From Halorubrum coriense DSM 10284 (GTDB taxonomy: Archaea > Halobacteriota > Halobacteria > Halobacteriales > Haloferacaceae): a DNA stretch of 57,182 nt. Where the stretch lies: NCBI RefSeq assembly GCF_000337035.1, contig NZ_AOJL01000044.1, positions 1 through 57,182 on the forward strand, given 5' to 3'. The notes below the pieces were generated by a model. The model saw only the letters and a program-made list of their open reading frames with translations. It had not been told where the DNA came from and made no database searches. The position numbers were made by a program, and so were the translations under genes. Position 1 is the stretch's first letter. Each line of letters starts with the position of its first letter. This document shows positions 25,146 to 33,784 of this stretch, one piece after another.

Positions 25146-26264
25146 CTACAGTTCCCGCTCGGCGATCCCCGCGTAGATCCGACGACAGCGGTCGAGGGCT
25201 TCCAGACTCGCGCTCTCGGTGTCCGTGTGCGCCTCGCCCGGTTCGGAGGCCCCGCAGACGAGGCAGTCGGTGCCCGCCTCCGCGAGCCAGCCCGCGTCGG
25301 TCGCGTGCGGCTTCGTGACGTGTTCGGGCGCGTCGAGGTCCCGCTCGTCGTGGACCGCGCGGGCGATGTCGAGGGCGGCGTCCGCGAACGCGGCGTCGCC
25401 GCAGGCCATCGGCGGGAGGTCCTGATCGACGACGAGTTCGACGCCGGGCGTCGCGTCGGCGACGCCGGCCAGGTCCGCGCGGTCGCCGGGGACGGTGCGC
25501 TCGTCGACGGTCGCCTCGCACCGCTCCGGGATCACGTTCCACGTCTCGCCGCCGTCGACGATCGTGACCGCGAGCGACCCGGACACGTCGTTCCCGAGGA
25601 CCGTCGCCTCGGGCGCGTCGAGCCCCCGGACCCCGTCGACGGCGTCGCAGGCGCGGTAGATCGCGTTCTCGCCGGCTTCGGGCTCCGAGGCGTGCGCTGC
25701 CTCGCCGTGCGCGACGAGCCGCGACCCGCGCCGTCCGCGGTGGGCGACGACGACGTCGGTCACGCCCGGCTTCGAGTAGTCCGTCGACCCCTCCGCGACG
25801 ACGGCGCGGTCCGGCGCGAACCCGGCGTCGATCGCGTGCCGCGCCCCCTCGCCGCCGACCTCCTCGCCGACGAACGACGCGAAGACCAGTTCCCGGCCCG
25901 CGGGCGGCGTCGCGTCCCGGAACGCGAGCATCGCGGCCGCGACCGACCCCTTCATGTCGGCCGTCCCGCGGCCGTAGATCCGGCCGTCGCGGCGCTCGAC
26001 GACGTACTCGCCGGCGAGCCCCTCGCCGGCCGTCTGCTCGGGCGCGGGCGGGACGACATCGTGATGGCCGACCAAGGCGAGCGACGCCGCGTCGGGGTCG
26101 TCGGTCGCGCCGGCGAACGCGAGGACGTTGCCGGCGTCGTCGCGCTCGACGGTCGCGTCGGTCTCCGCGCGCAGCCACTCCTCGATCGCGTCGCCGGCGG
26201 CCGTCTCGTCCTCGTGAGAGGGGATCGAGACGAGCCGCTCGGTGAGGTCCGCGAGTTCGTCCAT
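25146..26264 (-). CDS. M20-family metallopeptidase / deacylase (DapE/ArgE-like)
   Basis: A 372-aa zinc amidohydrolase. Metal-binding motifs are [10 protein letters not shown] (about 63-72), [17 protein letters not shown] (about 94-110), [10 protein letters not shown] (about 131-140, catalytic Glu pair) and the lid-domain dimerisation region around [20 protein letters not shown] (about 175-194). The final ligand His is in GEAHTDTES near 350. Substrate could be succinyl-diaminopimelate, N-acetyl-ornithine/lysine or a peptide; the sequence does not decide. The gene stands alone between rpl39e and the DUF357 gene. Confidence 0.88.
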
Positions 26265-26346
26265 GGGGGCAGTGGCGGTCGTCGACGCATAAGCGTCGCC
26301 CCTCTCGGCGGTCGCCGCGAGCGCGAACGCCGGCGGGGACCGGCGC

Positions 26347-26631
26347 TCAGGTCGTGAACAGCTCCGTGTCGTCGGGCACCGCGAACAGCCCGAGCCGGAC
26401 CCCGGCGTCGAGCCAGCCGTACCCGTACGAGTACGAGGCGAGCGCGTTCACCGGGTCGCCGTCGGAGCGGAAGTGGCGGCCGTCGTCGAGGTACGACTCG
26501 GCCATCTCCGTCACGTCCGCCGCGGCCTCGCCCAGCGGCGTGTCGGCGGGGGGCCGCGGCTCCGCGACGGCCAGCGCGTCCGCGAGCATCCGCTCGTAGC
26601 GGTCCGTCTTCTCCTCTAGGTCGGCGGCCAT
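26347..26631 (-). CDS. DUF357 domain-containing protein
   Basis: A 94-aa all-helical protein starting MAADLEEKTDRYERMLADAL, with AESYLDDGRHFRSDGDPVNA and LASYSYGYGWLDAGVRLG, the DUF357 signature. The last helix repeats Tyr/Gly/Trp as usual in the family. Function unknown. ATG 26631 matches the family start; the longer frame upstream adds an Arg/Pro-rich segment that is not conserved-looking. Confidence 0.88.
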   Translation of the reverse strand: MAADLEEKTDRYERMLADALAVAEPRPPADTPLGEAAADVTEMAESYLDDGRHFRSDGDPVNALASYSYGYGWLDAGVRLGLFAVPDDTELFTT

Positions 26632-26731
26632 GTCCGAGTGTTCCGTCCGGCGGACAAAAGCGACGGGGTCGGGGCGAGGGCGGCGCGGACGCAACGGGCG
26701 GTCGGAGCGCCGGCGCCCCCGACCCGAAGGC

Positions 26732-26738
26732 TTTCAAT
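26732..26738 (+). promoter_or_regulatory. Promoter box for the pentapeptide-repeat channel gene
   Basis: TTTCAAT is centred about 26 nt before ATG 26760; leaderless spacing. Confidence 0.45.
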
Positions 26739-26759
26739 CCGTCCGTGCGAGCGCGAAGC

Positions 26760-28451
26760 ATGACCGGAGCGGCGGCGTGCGCGTACGTCCACGACGTCAG
26801 CGGCGATCGCTTCGACGACGTCGACGGCGACGTGTGGCGGTGCCCGCACGACGCTCACGCCGACACCGACTACTGCGTCTTTCACCAACCGATCCGGTCG
26901 CTCCCGGAGCGGGGCGTCTCGGCCGAGCGCCTCGGTGCGGCGATCGTTGACGTCGTCGAGTCGGAAAACGCCGGCGAGAACCGGTTGTTCGGCGCCGTCT
27001 GCCCGGGGATCGACCTCGAATACGCGGTCGTCGACGGCGAGACGACGCACCCGATCGACCTCCGCGAGTCGTGGATCCTCGGCGACGTCGAGTGCTACAA
27101 CTGCCGGTTCGAGAACGTCGTCCGATTCGACGGGTCCGTCTTCGAGTCGCGAGCCGTGTTCGAGGACGGGAGCTTCGCCGCCAGCGCGAGCTTCACCGGC
27201 GTCAAGTTCCGCGGCCCGGTCTCGTTCAACCTGACGGCGTTCCGGCGCTGGGCCGACCTGAAGGACGCGACGTTCCGGGACGAGGCCTGCTTCCGCGGCG
27301 CGGCGTTCGAGAAGGGGCTGTTCGGCGTCGGCGTCGCCTTCCGCGGCGCGGCGGACTTCATGAACGCCGACTTCGACTCGGTCGCGAACTTCTACGACGC
27401 GACGTTCGAGCGCGGGGGGTTGTTCTCCTCCGCGACGTTCCGCGGCGACGCGAAGTTCACGGGCAGCGACCTCGGCGCGCCCGTCGCCGTCGGCACGAAC
27501 TTCGTCGACGACCCGTCGCTCGCGGGCTCCGGCCTGCCGTACAGCGACGGGGCGATCCCCGAGACGTGTCTGGTGCTCACGTCGGGAGTGTGCGTCGGCG
27601 ACATCCAGCTGGCCGACGCGACCGCCGAGTCCCGGATCCTCGTCAGGGATGTCGACCTCCGGGGTGACGTCGAACTGCGGGACTTGGCCGCCGGAGGGGA
27701 CGGTCCGGTCACCGTCGACTTCCGGAACGTCGACGCCGTCTCGGGCGTGATCGAGGTCGCGGGGGACCACGCGTTCGACTTCGGCGGGAGCGTCCTCGGC
27801 GACGTGGTGCTCGAGGGGGCCGCGTCGGCGGAGCCGGACCTCGAGCGGTTCCGGTTCGAGAACGCCGTCTTCGACGGGTTCGACTTCGGCGCGTACCGGT
27901 CGCTGTTCGACCGGCTGGAGTGGCGGCTCCACGGGGACGACGGGGCGACCCCGGCGGAGCGCGAGAACACGTACCTCCGGGCGAAGAACGGCGCGGTCGA
28001 CGTGGGCGAGAACACCGCGGCGCGCGAGTTCCACTTCCGAGAGATGCTCAACCGCGGCCGGTCGTATCGCCGGGCGGCGTTCGGCGGTGAGGACTCGGAC
28101 CGGCGGGAGGCGGACGGGCGGGCGCGGCTCCGCTTCGCGCGGAAGTGGCTGAGCAATCAGGTACTGCGGTACACGTGCGGATACGGCGAGCGCGCGGGAC
28201 GCGTCGTCTACGCCTCGGTCGCCGTCATCGCGTTCTACGCCGCGGCGTACGCCTGGTTGGGCGTCGAACTGACGTATGAGGGGCCGCTCGCGGCGCTCGC
28301 GTTCAGCTTCCAGTCGTTCAACGCCCTCGTGTTGGGGATCCCGGAGGTGTCGACGCCGGCGCTTGGCGTGGTCGTCGCCAGCGAGGCGTTCATCGGGCCG
28401 TTCTTCGTGGCGTTGTTCGTCTTCGCGATCACGCAGTCCGTCGGGAGGTGA
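26760..28451 (+). CDS. Pentapeptide-repeat protein with C-terminal ion-channel-like domain
   Basis: A 563-aa fusion. Residues 5-45 carry spaced Cys/His (CAYVHD, WRCPHDAH, DYCVFHQP), a possible small metal site. About 100-240 is a pentapeptide-repeat solenoid with Phe/Leu every fifth residue (FTGVKFRGPVSFNLTAF, FRGAADFMNADFDSVANFYD). A second repeat-like region spans about 280-380. About 455-563 holds two transmembrane helices around SFQSFNALVLG, aligned with the pore loop of two-TM (Ion_trans_2) channels but without the TxGYG filter. The solenoid should be cytoplasmic and may act as a sensor or scaffold. ATG 26760 is chosen from promoter spacing over the in-frame ATG at 26745. Confidence 0.85.
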   Translation: MTGAAACAYVHDVSGDRFDDVDGDVWRCPHDAHADTDYCVFHQPIRSLPERGVSAERLGAAIVDVVESENAGENRLFGAVCPGIDLEYAVVDGETTHPIDLRESWILGDVECYNCRFENVVRFDGSVFESRAVFEDGSFAASASFTGVKFRGPVSFNLTAFRRWADLKDATFRDEACFRGAAFEKGLFGVGVAFRGAADFMNADFDSVANFYDATFERGGLFSSATFRGDAKFTGSDLGAPVAVGTNFVDDPSLAGSGLPYSDGAIPETCLVLTSGVCVGDIQLADATAESRILVRDVDLRGDVELRDLAAGGDGPVTVDFRNVDAVSGVIEVAGDHAFDFGGSVLGDVVLEGAASAEPDLERFRFENAVFDGFDFGAYRSLFDRLEWRLHGDDGATPAERENTYLRAKNGAVDVGENTAAREFHFREMLNRGRSYRRAAFGGEDSDRREADGRARLRFARKWLSNQVLRYTCGYGERAGRVVYASVAVIAFYAAAYAWLGVELTYEGPLAALAFSFQSFNALVLGIPEVSTPALGVVVASEAFIGPFFVALFVFAITQSVGR

Positions 28452-28485
28452 TCCCGCGGGAGAGCCGGGAGGACGCCCCGAGCGA

Positions 28486-28492
28486 TTTTATT
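28486..28492 (+). promoter_or_regulatory. Promoter box for the DUF6498 gene
   Basis: TTTTATT is centred about 28 nt before ATG 28518; leaderless spacing. Confidence 0.6.
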
Positions 28493-28517
28493 TCTCGCGG
28501 CGCCACGAACGAAACGG

Positions 28518-29351
28518 ATGAATCCCCGCAGTCGCCTCCCCGAGACGGGGCGATTCGCCCTCGCGGTCGTGGTCGCGACGAACCTCCTCCCGCTCGCCGG
28601 CGTCGTCGGGTTCGGCTGGCGCGTCGGCGAGCTGCTCGCGGTGTACTGGATCGAGGTCGCCGTCCTGGTGGTCGCCCACAGCGTCGCCGCGCTGTTCGCC
28701 GAGCGGCCGATCCGCCTCGAAGACCGCTCGTTCTACATCGTCGGGTACTCGCAGGACGACGAGCGCGACGAGGTGTGGGAGAGCGACCCGGTGCCGATCC
28801 GCCTCGCCTCGCGGCTCCCGCCGATCTACCGCCGGAACGTCCGCGTTGTCGGCCGCTCGCTCGGCGTCTTCGCGTTCCTGCTGTTCCCGCTCGTCGCGGT
28901 CGGCTGGGACGCGCTCTCGTATCTCACGCCCACGGTCGGGCTGGCGACGCTCGGCGTCTGCGGCGCTCAGGTCGCGGAGGTGCGCCGAGAGTTCTTCGCC
29001 GAGCGCGCCTACGAGGAGCGGTCGCCGTACATGGTCGTCGAGGCCGCCCAGCGCGTCGTCTTCTTCTACTTCGTCGTCGGGACGCTGACCGTCGTGCCGG
29101 TCACCTTCGGGATCTTCGCGGTGGAGGCGGCGCTCGCCCCGGGGCTGCTCGACGCCGTCGCCGACGCGGTCGGCGTCGAGGTCGTTCTCCTCCCGTACCT
29201 GCTCCCGATCGCGCTCGGGAAGGCGCTCGTCGAGTGGAGCCGGCGGCGCGCCGCCAGCGAGGACGACCCGGACGGCGTCGCGACGTGGTTCACGGGCGAG
29301 GACCCCAGGCGGGAGTGGAAGAAAGACGAGGAGTCGGCCGGAGACGGCTGA
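28518..29351 (+). CDS. DUF6498-like polytopic membrane protein
   Basis: A 277-aa membrane protein with about six hydrophobic segments. The opening FALAVVVATNLLPLAGVVGF, then WRVGELLAVYWIEVAVLVVA, contains the conserved YWIE motif of the haloarchaeal DUF6498 family. A soluble loop of about 50 residues (FYIVGYSQDDERDEVWESD) follows TM2. The C-terminus is charged (EDPRREWKKDEESAGDG). Function unknown. It precedes the RNase P gene by 125 nt on the same strand. Confidence 0.75.
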   Translation: MNPRSRLPETGRFALAVVVATNLLPLAGVVGFGWRVGELLAVYWIEVAVLVVAHSVAALFAERPIRLEDRSFYIVGYSQDDERDEVWESDPVPIRLASRLPPIYRRNVRVVGRSLGVFAFLLFPLVAVGWDALSYLTPTVGLATLGVCGAQVAEVRREFFAERAYEERSPYMVVEAAQRVVFFYFVVGTLTVVPVTFGIFAVEAALAPGLLDAVADAVGVEVVLLPYLLPIALGKALVEWSRRRAASEDDPDGVATWFTGEDPRREWKKDEESAGDG

Positions 29352-29476
29352 TGTCGGAGAGAACGAACGCGTCGACGACGCGGGAAAGCGGCCGCGGCGA
29401 CGACGCGGCAAAGCGCGCTCACTGTCGCGGTCCCGAAAGCGCAACGCCGATACCCCCGGCCGCGAAACGGCGGGGC

Positions 29477-30229
29477 ATGTACGAGGCCGTTCACGCCTAT
29501 CCCGACGGGGAGGCGACCGTCGCGCGCCACGCCGCGACCGCCGCTCGGCAGGGGTACGACGGGATCGCGGTGCGGTCGCGCGACGCGCTGGCGGCGGCGG
29601 GGGACGGCGGCCCGTCCGCGGCGGACCGCGGCGAGAGCCCGGCCCGCGATCCGGACGCGCTCCGCGAGGAGTACGGGATCGACGTCGTCGACGCGGTCGA
29701 GATCGACGCCGACGACCCGACGAGCGCCTCGGGCGCGGTCGGCAACTACCGGTCCGACCGGACCGTGGTCTGCGTGGTCGGCGGCGACGACGCCCTGAAC
29801 CGGTTCGCGGTCGAGCAGGCCCGCGTCGACGTCCTCGTCCGGCCGATGGCGGGCGGCGGCGACTTTAACCACGTCCTCGCGAAGGCGGCGCGCGACAACG
29901 GCGTCCGGGTCGAGTTCGACTTCGGCCCCGTCCTCCGCGAGACCGGCGGAAGGCGGGTCCGGGCGCTCGCCGACCTCCGGAAACTCCGGGAGATCGTCGC
30001 CCACTACGACGCGCCGTACGTGGTGAGCGCGAACGCGCGGTCGCACCTCGAACTCCGCGCGCCCCGCGAACTCGTCGCGGTCGGCGAGGCGATCGGCTTC
30101 GACGCCGAGGCCGTCCGCGAGGGGCTCCAAGCGTGGGGCGACCTCGCCGAGCGGAACCGGGACCGGCGCTCCGAGGGCTTCATAGAGCCGGGGGTTCGAC
30201 GTGGCAAGTATGAAGAAGACGGTTGCTGA
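29477..30229 (+). CDS. rnp3: RNase P protein component 3 (Rpp30)
   Basis: A 250-aa TIM-barrel-like protein that forms the Pop5-Rpp30 core activating RNase P RNA for tRNA 5' maturation. It begins MYEAVHAYPDGEATVARHAA and contains VVCVVGGDDALNRFAVEQAR, VDVLVRPM, FNHVLAKAARDNGVRVEFDF and PYVVSANARSHLELRAPREL, the typical archaeal Rpp30 order. An acidic, Gly/Ala-rich insert occurs at about 40-65. The 3' end overlaps the methyltransferase start by 20 bp. The partner rnp2 lies one gene downstream. Confidence 0.92.
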   Translation: MYEAVHAYPDGEATVARHAATAARQGYDGIAVRSRDALAAAGDGGPSAADRGESPARDPDALREEYGIDVVDAVEIDADDPTSASGAVGNYRSDRTVVCVVGGDDALNRFAVEQARVDVLVRPMAGGGDFNHVLAKAARDNGVRVEFDFGPVLRETGGRRVRALADLRKLREIVAHYDAPYVVSANARSHLELRAPRELVAVGEAIGFDAEAVREGLQAWGDLAERNRDRRSEGFIEPGVRRGKYEEDGC

Positions 30230-30833
30230 ACACGCCGAGCGCTTCTCCGAGAAGGCCGCGGCGTACGACGACTCGAAGAGTGACGAGTACCACGCCTGCG
30301 CGAGCCTCGTGATCGACCGCGCCTCGCCGGAGTCGGACGACGTCGTCCTCGATCTGGGGGCCGGGACCGGCGCGATCGCGCTGGCGGTCGCCGAGGACGC
30401 CGACCGCGTCCTCGCCCGCGATATCAGCGAGGGGATGATGGACGAGGGGCGGCGGAAGGCGGCCGATCGCGGCCTCGACAACGTCGAGTTCGCGTACGGC
30501 GAGTTCCGCGACCCCGGGCTCGACGCGGACGAGAGGGTCGACGTCGTCACCTCGAACTTCGCGCTCCACCACCTCGCGGACGACGAGATGCGCGAGGCGA
30601 TCCGGGTGATGGGCGAGATGGGCGCGCGGCGGATCGTCCTCGGCGACGTCGCTTTCTTCGAGGACCCGGACCCCGAGGCCCCGTTCTACAGCCCGGAGGT
30701 CGACGACCCCGCGACGGTCGGGACGCTGGTCGAGGCGTTCACCGACGAGGGGTTCGCGGTGACGGCCGTCGAGCGCGTCCACGACCAGGTCGCGGTGATC
30801 GTCGCGGACCGGATCCCCGAGCTCCCGGCGTGA
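30210..30833 (+). CDS. Class I SAM-dependent methyltransferase
   Basis: A 207-aa protein with the Rossmann-type SAM site VLDLGAGTGAIALAVAE (motif I, about 46-62), ARDISEGMMDEGRRKA (motif II) and VDVVTSNFALHHLADDEM (motif IV, about 110-127). It lies between the two RNase P genes and overlaps rnp3, a position I recall as conserved in haloarchaea, so a role in tRNA or ribosomal RNA/protein modification is a fair inference; the substrate is not known. ATG 30210 is preferred over the in-frame GTG at 30201. Confidence 0.85.
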   Translation: MKKTVAEHAERFSEKAAAYDDSKSDEYHACASLVIDRASPESDDVVLDLGAGTGAIALAVAEDADRVLARDISEGMMDEGRRKAADRGLDNVEFAYGEFRDPGLDADERVDVVTSNFALHHLADDEMREAIRVMGEMGARRIVLGDVAFFEDPDPEAPFYSPEVDDPATVGTLVEAFTDEGFAVTAVERVHDQVAVIVADRIPELPA

Positions 30834-30840
30834 TATCGCC

Positions 30841-31320
30841 GTGAAGCACCTCCCGAAACACCTCCGGCCGCGGTGGCGGTACCTCGCCGTCGGGCTCGAG
30901 TCGTGGCCGGACGCGGCGATCGGGCGGCGCGCGTTCCAGCGCGCGCTGTGGTACAGCGCCGGCAACCTGCTCGGCGACGCCGGGAGCGCCGACGCCGACC
31001 TCACGCTGCTGTCGTTCGCGCACGCCGACGGAACCGGGGAGGCGGTCGTCAGGGCCAGGCACGGCCACGTCGACGAGGCGCGCGCGGCGGTCGCCTGCGT
31101 GAGCGAGGTCGACGGCGAGCCGGTCGGAACCCTCGTCAGGGGAATTTCGGGGACGGTACGTGCCTGTGAGGAAAGATATATGGGTCGCGCGACCGCCAGT
31201 TCGACACAGCGAGACGTCGCGTTCGGGGGGTCCGAGCGGCCCGCGGTCGTGCGCGGAGACGCGTGCGACGTGGAGACCGAGTCGGACCGCGTCGGCGCGA
31301 CGACCTTCGACACTGAGTGA
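30841..31320 (+). CDS. rnp2: RNase P protein component 2 (Pop5)
   Basis: A 159-aa RNA-binding (RRM-like) protein, GTG start at 30841, beginning MKHLPKHLRPRWRYLAVGLE with the conserved basic N-terminus and WRYL of archaeal Pop5. Further matches are AFQRALWYSAGNLLGDAGSA and VVRARHGHVDEARAAVAC. The last ~45 residues are less conserved and Ser/Asp-rich. Forms a heterotetramer with Rpp30. Its stop is 4 nt before the psmA ATG. Confidence 0.9.
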   Translation: MKHLPKHLRPRWRYLAVGLESWPDAAIGRRAFQRALWYSAGNLLGDAGSADADLTLLSFAHADGTGEAVVRARHGHVDEARAAVACVSEVDGEPVGTLVRGISGTVRACEERYMGRATASSTQRDVAFGGSERPAVVRGDACDVETESDRVGATTFDTE

Positions 31321-31324
31321 TATC

Positions 31325-32098
31325 ATGCAGGGCCAATCCCAACAGCAGGCGTACGACCGCGGCATCACAATCTTCTCTCCGGACGGCCGACTCTACCAGG
31401 TCGAGTACGCCCGGGAGGCGGTGAAACGGGGGACGGCGAGCGTCGGGATCCGCGCCGAGGACGGCGTCGTCCTCGCGGCCGACAAGCGCGCCCGCTCCCC
31501 GTTGATGGAACCGGAGAGCATCGAGAAGCTCCACAAGGCCGACGACCACGTCGGCGTCGCGAGCGCGGGCCACGTGGCCGACGCCCGCCAGCTCATCGAC
31601 TTCGCCCGCCGGCAGGCGCAGGTGAACCGCCTCCGCTACGGCGAGCCGGTCGGCATCGAGACGCTGACGAAGAACATCACCGACCACATCCAGCAGTACA
31701 CGCAGGTCGGCGGCGCGCGGCCGTTCGGCGTCGCGCTCATCGTCGGCGGCATCGAGAACGGCGAGCCGCGCCTGTTCGAGACGGATCCGTCCGGCACGCC
31801 GTACGAGTGGCAGGCGCTGTCGATCGGCTCGGACCGCAGCGACCTCCGCGACTACCTCGAGACGGAGTACGAGGAGGGCGTCTCGACGGACGAGGCGGTC
31901 GGGCTCGCGCTCGACACCCTCGCGCAGTCGAACGACGGCGAGCTGTCCCCGGACGGCGTCGGCGTCGCGACGATCACCGTCGACGACCCCGAGTACGCCG
32001 AGCGACCGGTCGACGAGATCGAGTCGATCCTCGACGAGCGCGACCTGCTCGCGACCGACGAGGACGAGGCGGACGACGAGAACGCAGACGAGGAGTAA
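31325..32098 (+). CDS. psmA: Proteasome subunit alpha
   Basis: A 257-aa alpha-type 20S proteasome subunit. The N-terminal gate and H0 helix read QQAYDRGITIFSPDGRLYQV, followed by EYAREAVKRGTASVGIRAED and VVLAADKRA. It lacks the N-terminal Thr of beta subunits, as expected, and forms the outer rings that gate substrate entry and dock the PAN/Cdc48 ATPases. The C-terminus has an acidic tail (TDEDEADDENADEE). It ends the rnp3-methyltransferase-rnp2-psmA cluster, the archaeal proteasome/RNase P neighbourhood. Confidence 0.96.
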   Translation: MQGQSQQQAYDRGITIFSPDGRLYQVEYAREAVKRGTASVGIRAEDGVVLAADKRARSPLMEPESIEKLHKADDHVGVASAGHVADARQLIDFARRQAQVNRLRYGEPVGIETLTKNITDHIQQYTQVGGARPFGVALIVGGIENGEPRLFETDPSGTPYEWQALSIGSDRSDLRDYLETEYEEGVSTDEAVGLALDTLAQSNDGELSPDGVGVATITVDDPEYAERPVDEIESILDERDLLATDEDEADDENADEE

Positions 32099-32161
32099 CG
32101 ACCCTGTCGTCTCCGGCCGGCGGTCGGCCCCTTGCGTAGCCGATCGCCGGTCGGGAGAGTT

Positions 32162-33028
32162 ATGCCGTCGGAGACAGACCGGAAACGCGTGCAGAAGACG
32201 GCACTCATCACCGGCTGTTCCTCGGGTATCGGCCGCGCCGCGGCGCACGCGTTCCTCGACGAGGGATGGACCGTGTACGCCACCGCGCGGAACCCGGCGG
32301 ACATCGAAGCGCTCGGCGAGGCGGGCTGCGAACTCGCCACGCTCGACGTCACCGAGCAGGACGACGTCGACCGCGTCGTGGACCGCGTTCTCGACGAGGA
32401 GGGCGCGATCGACGCCCTGATCAACAACGCCGGCTACGGGCAGTTCGGCCCGGTCGAGGACGTGACCACGGAGCGGGTCCACGAGCAGTTCGACGTGAAC
32501 GTCTACGGGCCGCACCGACTGATCCGGGCGGTCCTCCCGGCGATGCGTCGCGAGCGCGACGGGACCATCGTCAACGTCTCCTCGGTCGCCGGCCGCGTGT
32601 CGATTCCCGGCGGCGGCGTGTACAGCGGGTCGAAGTTCGCCGTGGAGGCGATGTCAGACGCGCTGCGCAACGAGGTCGCGGACCTCGGGATCGACGTGGT
32701 GGTCGTCGAGCCCGGCCCCGTGAAGACGAACTTCTCGGATCGCGCGGCGTCGGAGGCCGACCCCGAGGAACGCGAGGGGATCGAGCGGACCGAGGCGTAC
32801 GACTCGCTCTACGCGATGTTCGACGACACGCAGCTGATGGGCGGCGACGGCCCCGGCTCGGTCGAGCCGGAGCTCGTCGCGAACGCCATCTACGACGCCG
32901 CGAGCGCCACGCAGCCGCCGGCGCGGGTCCAACCCGGGACCGTCGCTCGCGTCGGCGTCCTCGCGCGGTTCCTCCCGGACGCGCTGCTCGACAAGGCGTA
33001 CGGGTTCGTCCGGAGCTTCACGTCGTAA
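32162..33028 (+). CDS. SDR-family oxidoreductase
   Basis: A 288-aa classical short-chain dehydrogenase. The cofactor motif TGCSSGIG is at 17-24, the NNAG motif near 94, the Ser of NVSSVAG near 141, and catalytic YSGSK at 154-158. YATARNP after the second strand suggests NADP(H) preference (Arg). Substrate unknown; similar proteins act on retinol-like alcohols, steroids or sugars. It stands alone after psmA on the same strand with a 63-nt gap and may be read through from that cluster. Confidence 0.9.
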   Translation: MPSETDRKRVQKTALITGCSSGIGRAAAHAFLDEGWTVYATARNPADIEALGEAGCELATLDVTEQDDVDRVVDRVLDEEGAIDALINNAGYGQFGPVEDVTTERVHEQFDVNVYGPHRLIRAVLPAMRRERDGTIVNVSSVAGRVSIPGGGVYSGSKFAVEAMSDALRNEVADLGIDVVVVEPGPVKTNFSDRAASEADPEEREGIERTEAYDSLYAMFDDTQLMGGDGPGSVEPELVANAIYDAASATQPPARVQPGTVARVGVLARFLPDALLDKAYGFVRSFTS

Positions 33029-33052
33029 GCGACCGCGACCGACTCGACCGTC

Positions 33053-33568
33053 TCACTCGTCGGCGTCGACCGCGAACGGGCTCGCTCCCTCCCGCCAGTC
33101 CCATCCCGGAAGCCGCGTCTGAAACCCCGCGGCGAGCGCGGCGTCGAGGTCGTCCGCGCCGGCCGTCCCCGCGCCCGAACGGTCCGAATCGGCCGTGGCG
33201 TCGCGGTCCACGTAGAGGTCGGCGACGTGGAACGTCGCCTGCGCGAGCAGCGAGAGCGGGCGGCCGCCGGCGATCGTCGCCGCCAGCTCCCGGCCGAGCA
33301 CCTCGTCGACGACGAAGCCGGGATAGTCGTCGGCCACGTCCAGATCGCGGAGGAGCACGACGCAGGCCGCGACGTTGACCGCGACCTCGCCGTCGGCGAA
33401 GACGATATCGGCCTCGCGACGGTACGCGTCGGCCGTCACCGCGTCCACGTCCGCCCCGAAGAGCCGACCGAGCCGGTCGCGGGTGTCGTTGAGGACCGGG
33501 ACCACCACGTCGGCGCGGTCGCGGACCCAGGCGTGTTCGTCGCGGACGGTCTCCGGTGTGACGCGCAT
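33053..33568 (-). CDS. Hypothetical haloarchaeal protein
   Basis: A 171-aa soluble acidic protein that I do not recognise. It begins MRVTPETVRDEHAWVRDRAD, is mostly alpha-helical by pattern (VNVAACVVLLRDLDVADDYP, VVDEVLGRELAATIAGG), has a disordered Ser/Asp/Ala stretch at about 127-143, and ends GWDWREGASPFAVDADE. It converges with the SDR gene and is divergent from aCPSF1, sharing the 33569-33694 promoter region. Confidence 0.75.
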   Translation of the reverse strand: MRVTPETVRDEHAWVRDRADVVVPVLNDTRDRLGRLFGADVDAVTADAYRREADIVFADGEVAVNVAACVVLLRDLDVADDYPGFVVDEVLGRELAATIAGGRPLSLLAQATFHVADLYVDRDATADSDRSGAGTAGADDLDAALAAGFQTRLPGWDWREGASPFAVDADE

Positions 33569-33609
33569 GGGCCGATTTCGGCCGCCGTCGGCTTGCCCTT
33601 TGCGAAGGC

Positions 33610-33617
33610 TTTTATAA
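33610..33617 (+). promoter_or_regulatory. TATA box in the aCPSF1 / hypothetical divergent promoter
   Basis: TTTTATAA is the only A/T box between the two divergent genes. On the plus strand it predicts a start near 33640 and a long leader containing the small ORF at 33695. The TTATAA core is symmetric, so it could also serve the minus-strand gene, whose start is about 46 nt away. Confidence 0.5.
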
Positions 33618-33694
33618 CGGCGGGGCAGTAGCGTGATCCAAGCGGGTTTTCGCTGGCTGTTCCCGCACGGAACACTACGGACAGTACTTCCACT

Positions 33695-33781
33695 ATGCCT
33701 ACCCCGTCACGGTCGACCGATCGCGGCGAGTCGCCGCGCGGCGCGCGGCTCGACGACGGCGGCCTCGACGACCCGCAGTGA
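33695..33781 (+). CDS. Possible 28-aa upstream small ORF of aCPSF1
   Basis: ATG at 33695 opens a 28-codon frame (MPTPSRSTDRGESPRGARLD, then DGGLDDPQ) ending with TGA 3 nt before the aCPSF1 ATG. It lies downstream of the TATA box. The acidic end resembles coding halophile sequence, but a short frame in GC-rich DNA can arise by chance. It may be a coupled leader peptide or a small protein. Confidence 0.35.
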   Translation: MPTPSRSTDRGESPRGARLDDGGLDDPQ

Positions 33782-33784
33782 GAT

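Noticed and set aside
33053-33568. Reading the hypothetical gene as a toxin or antitoxin partner of the SDR
   Set aside because: No overlap, no shared operon (convergent), and no toxin-family motif.
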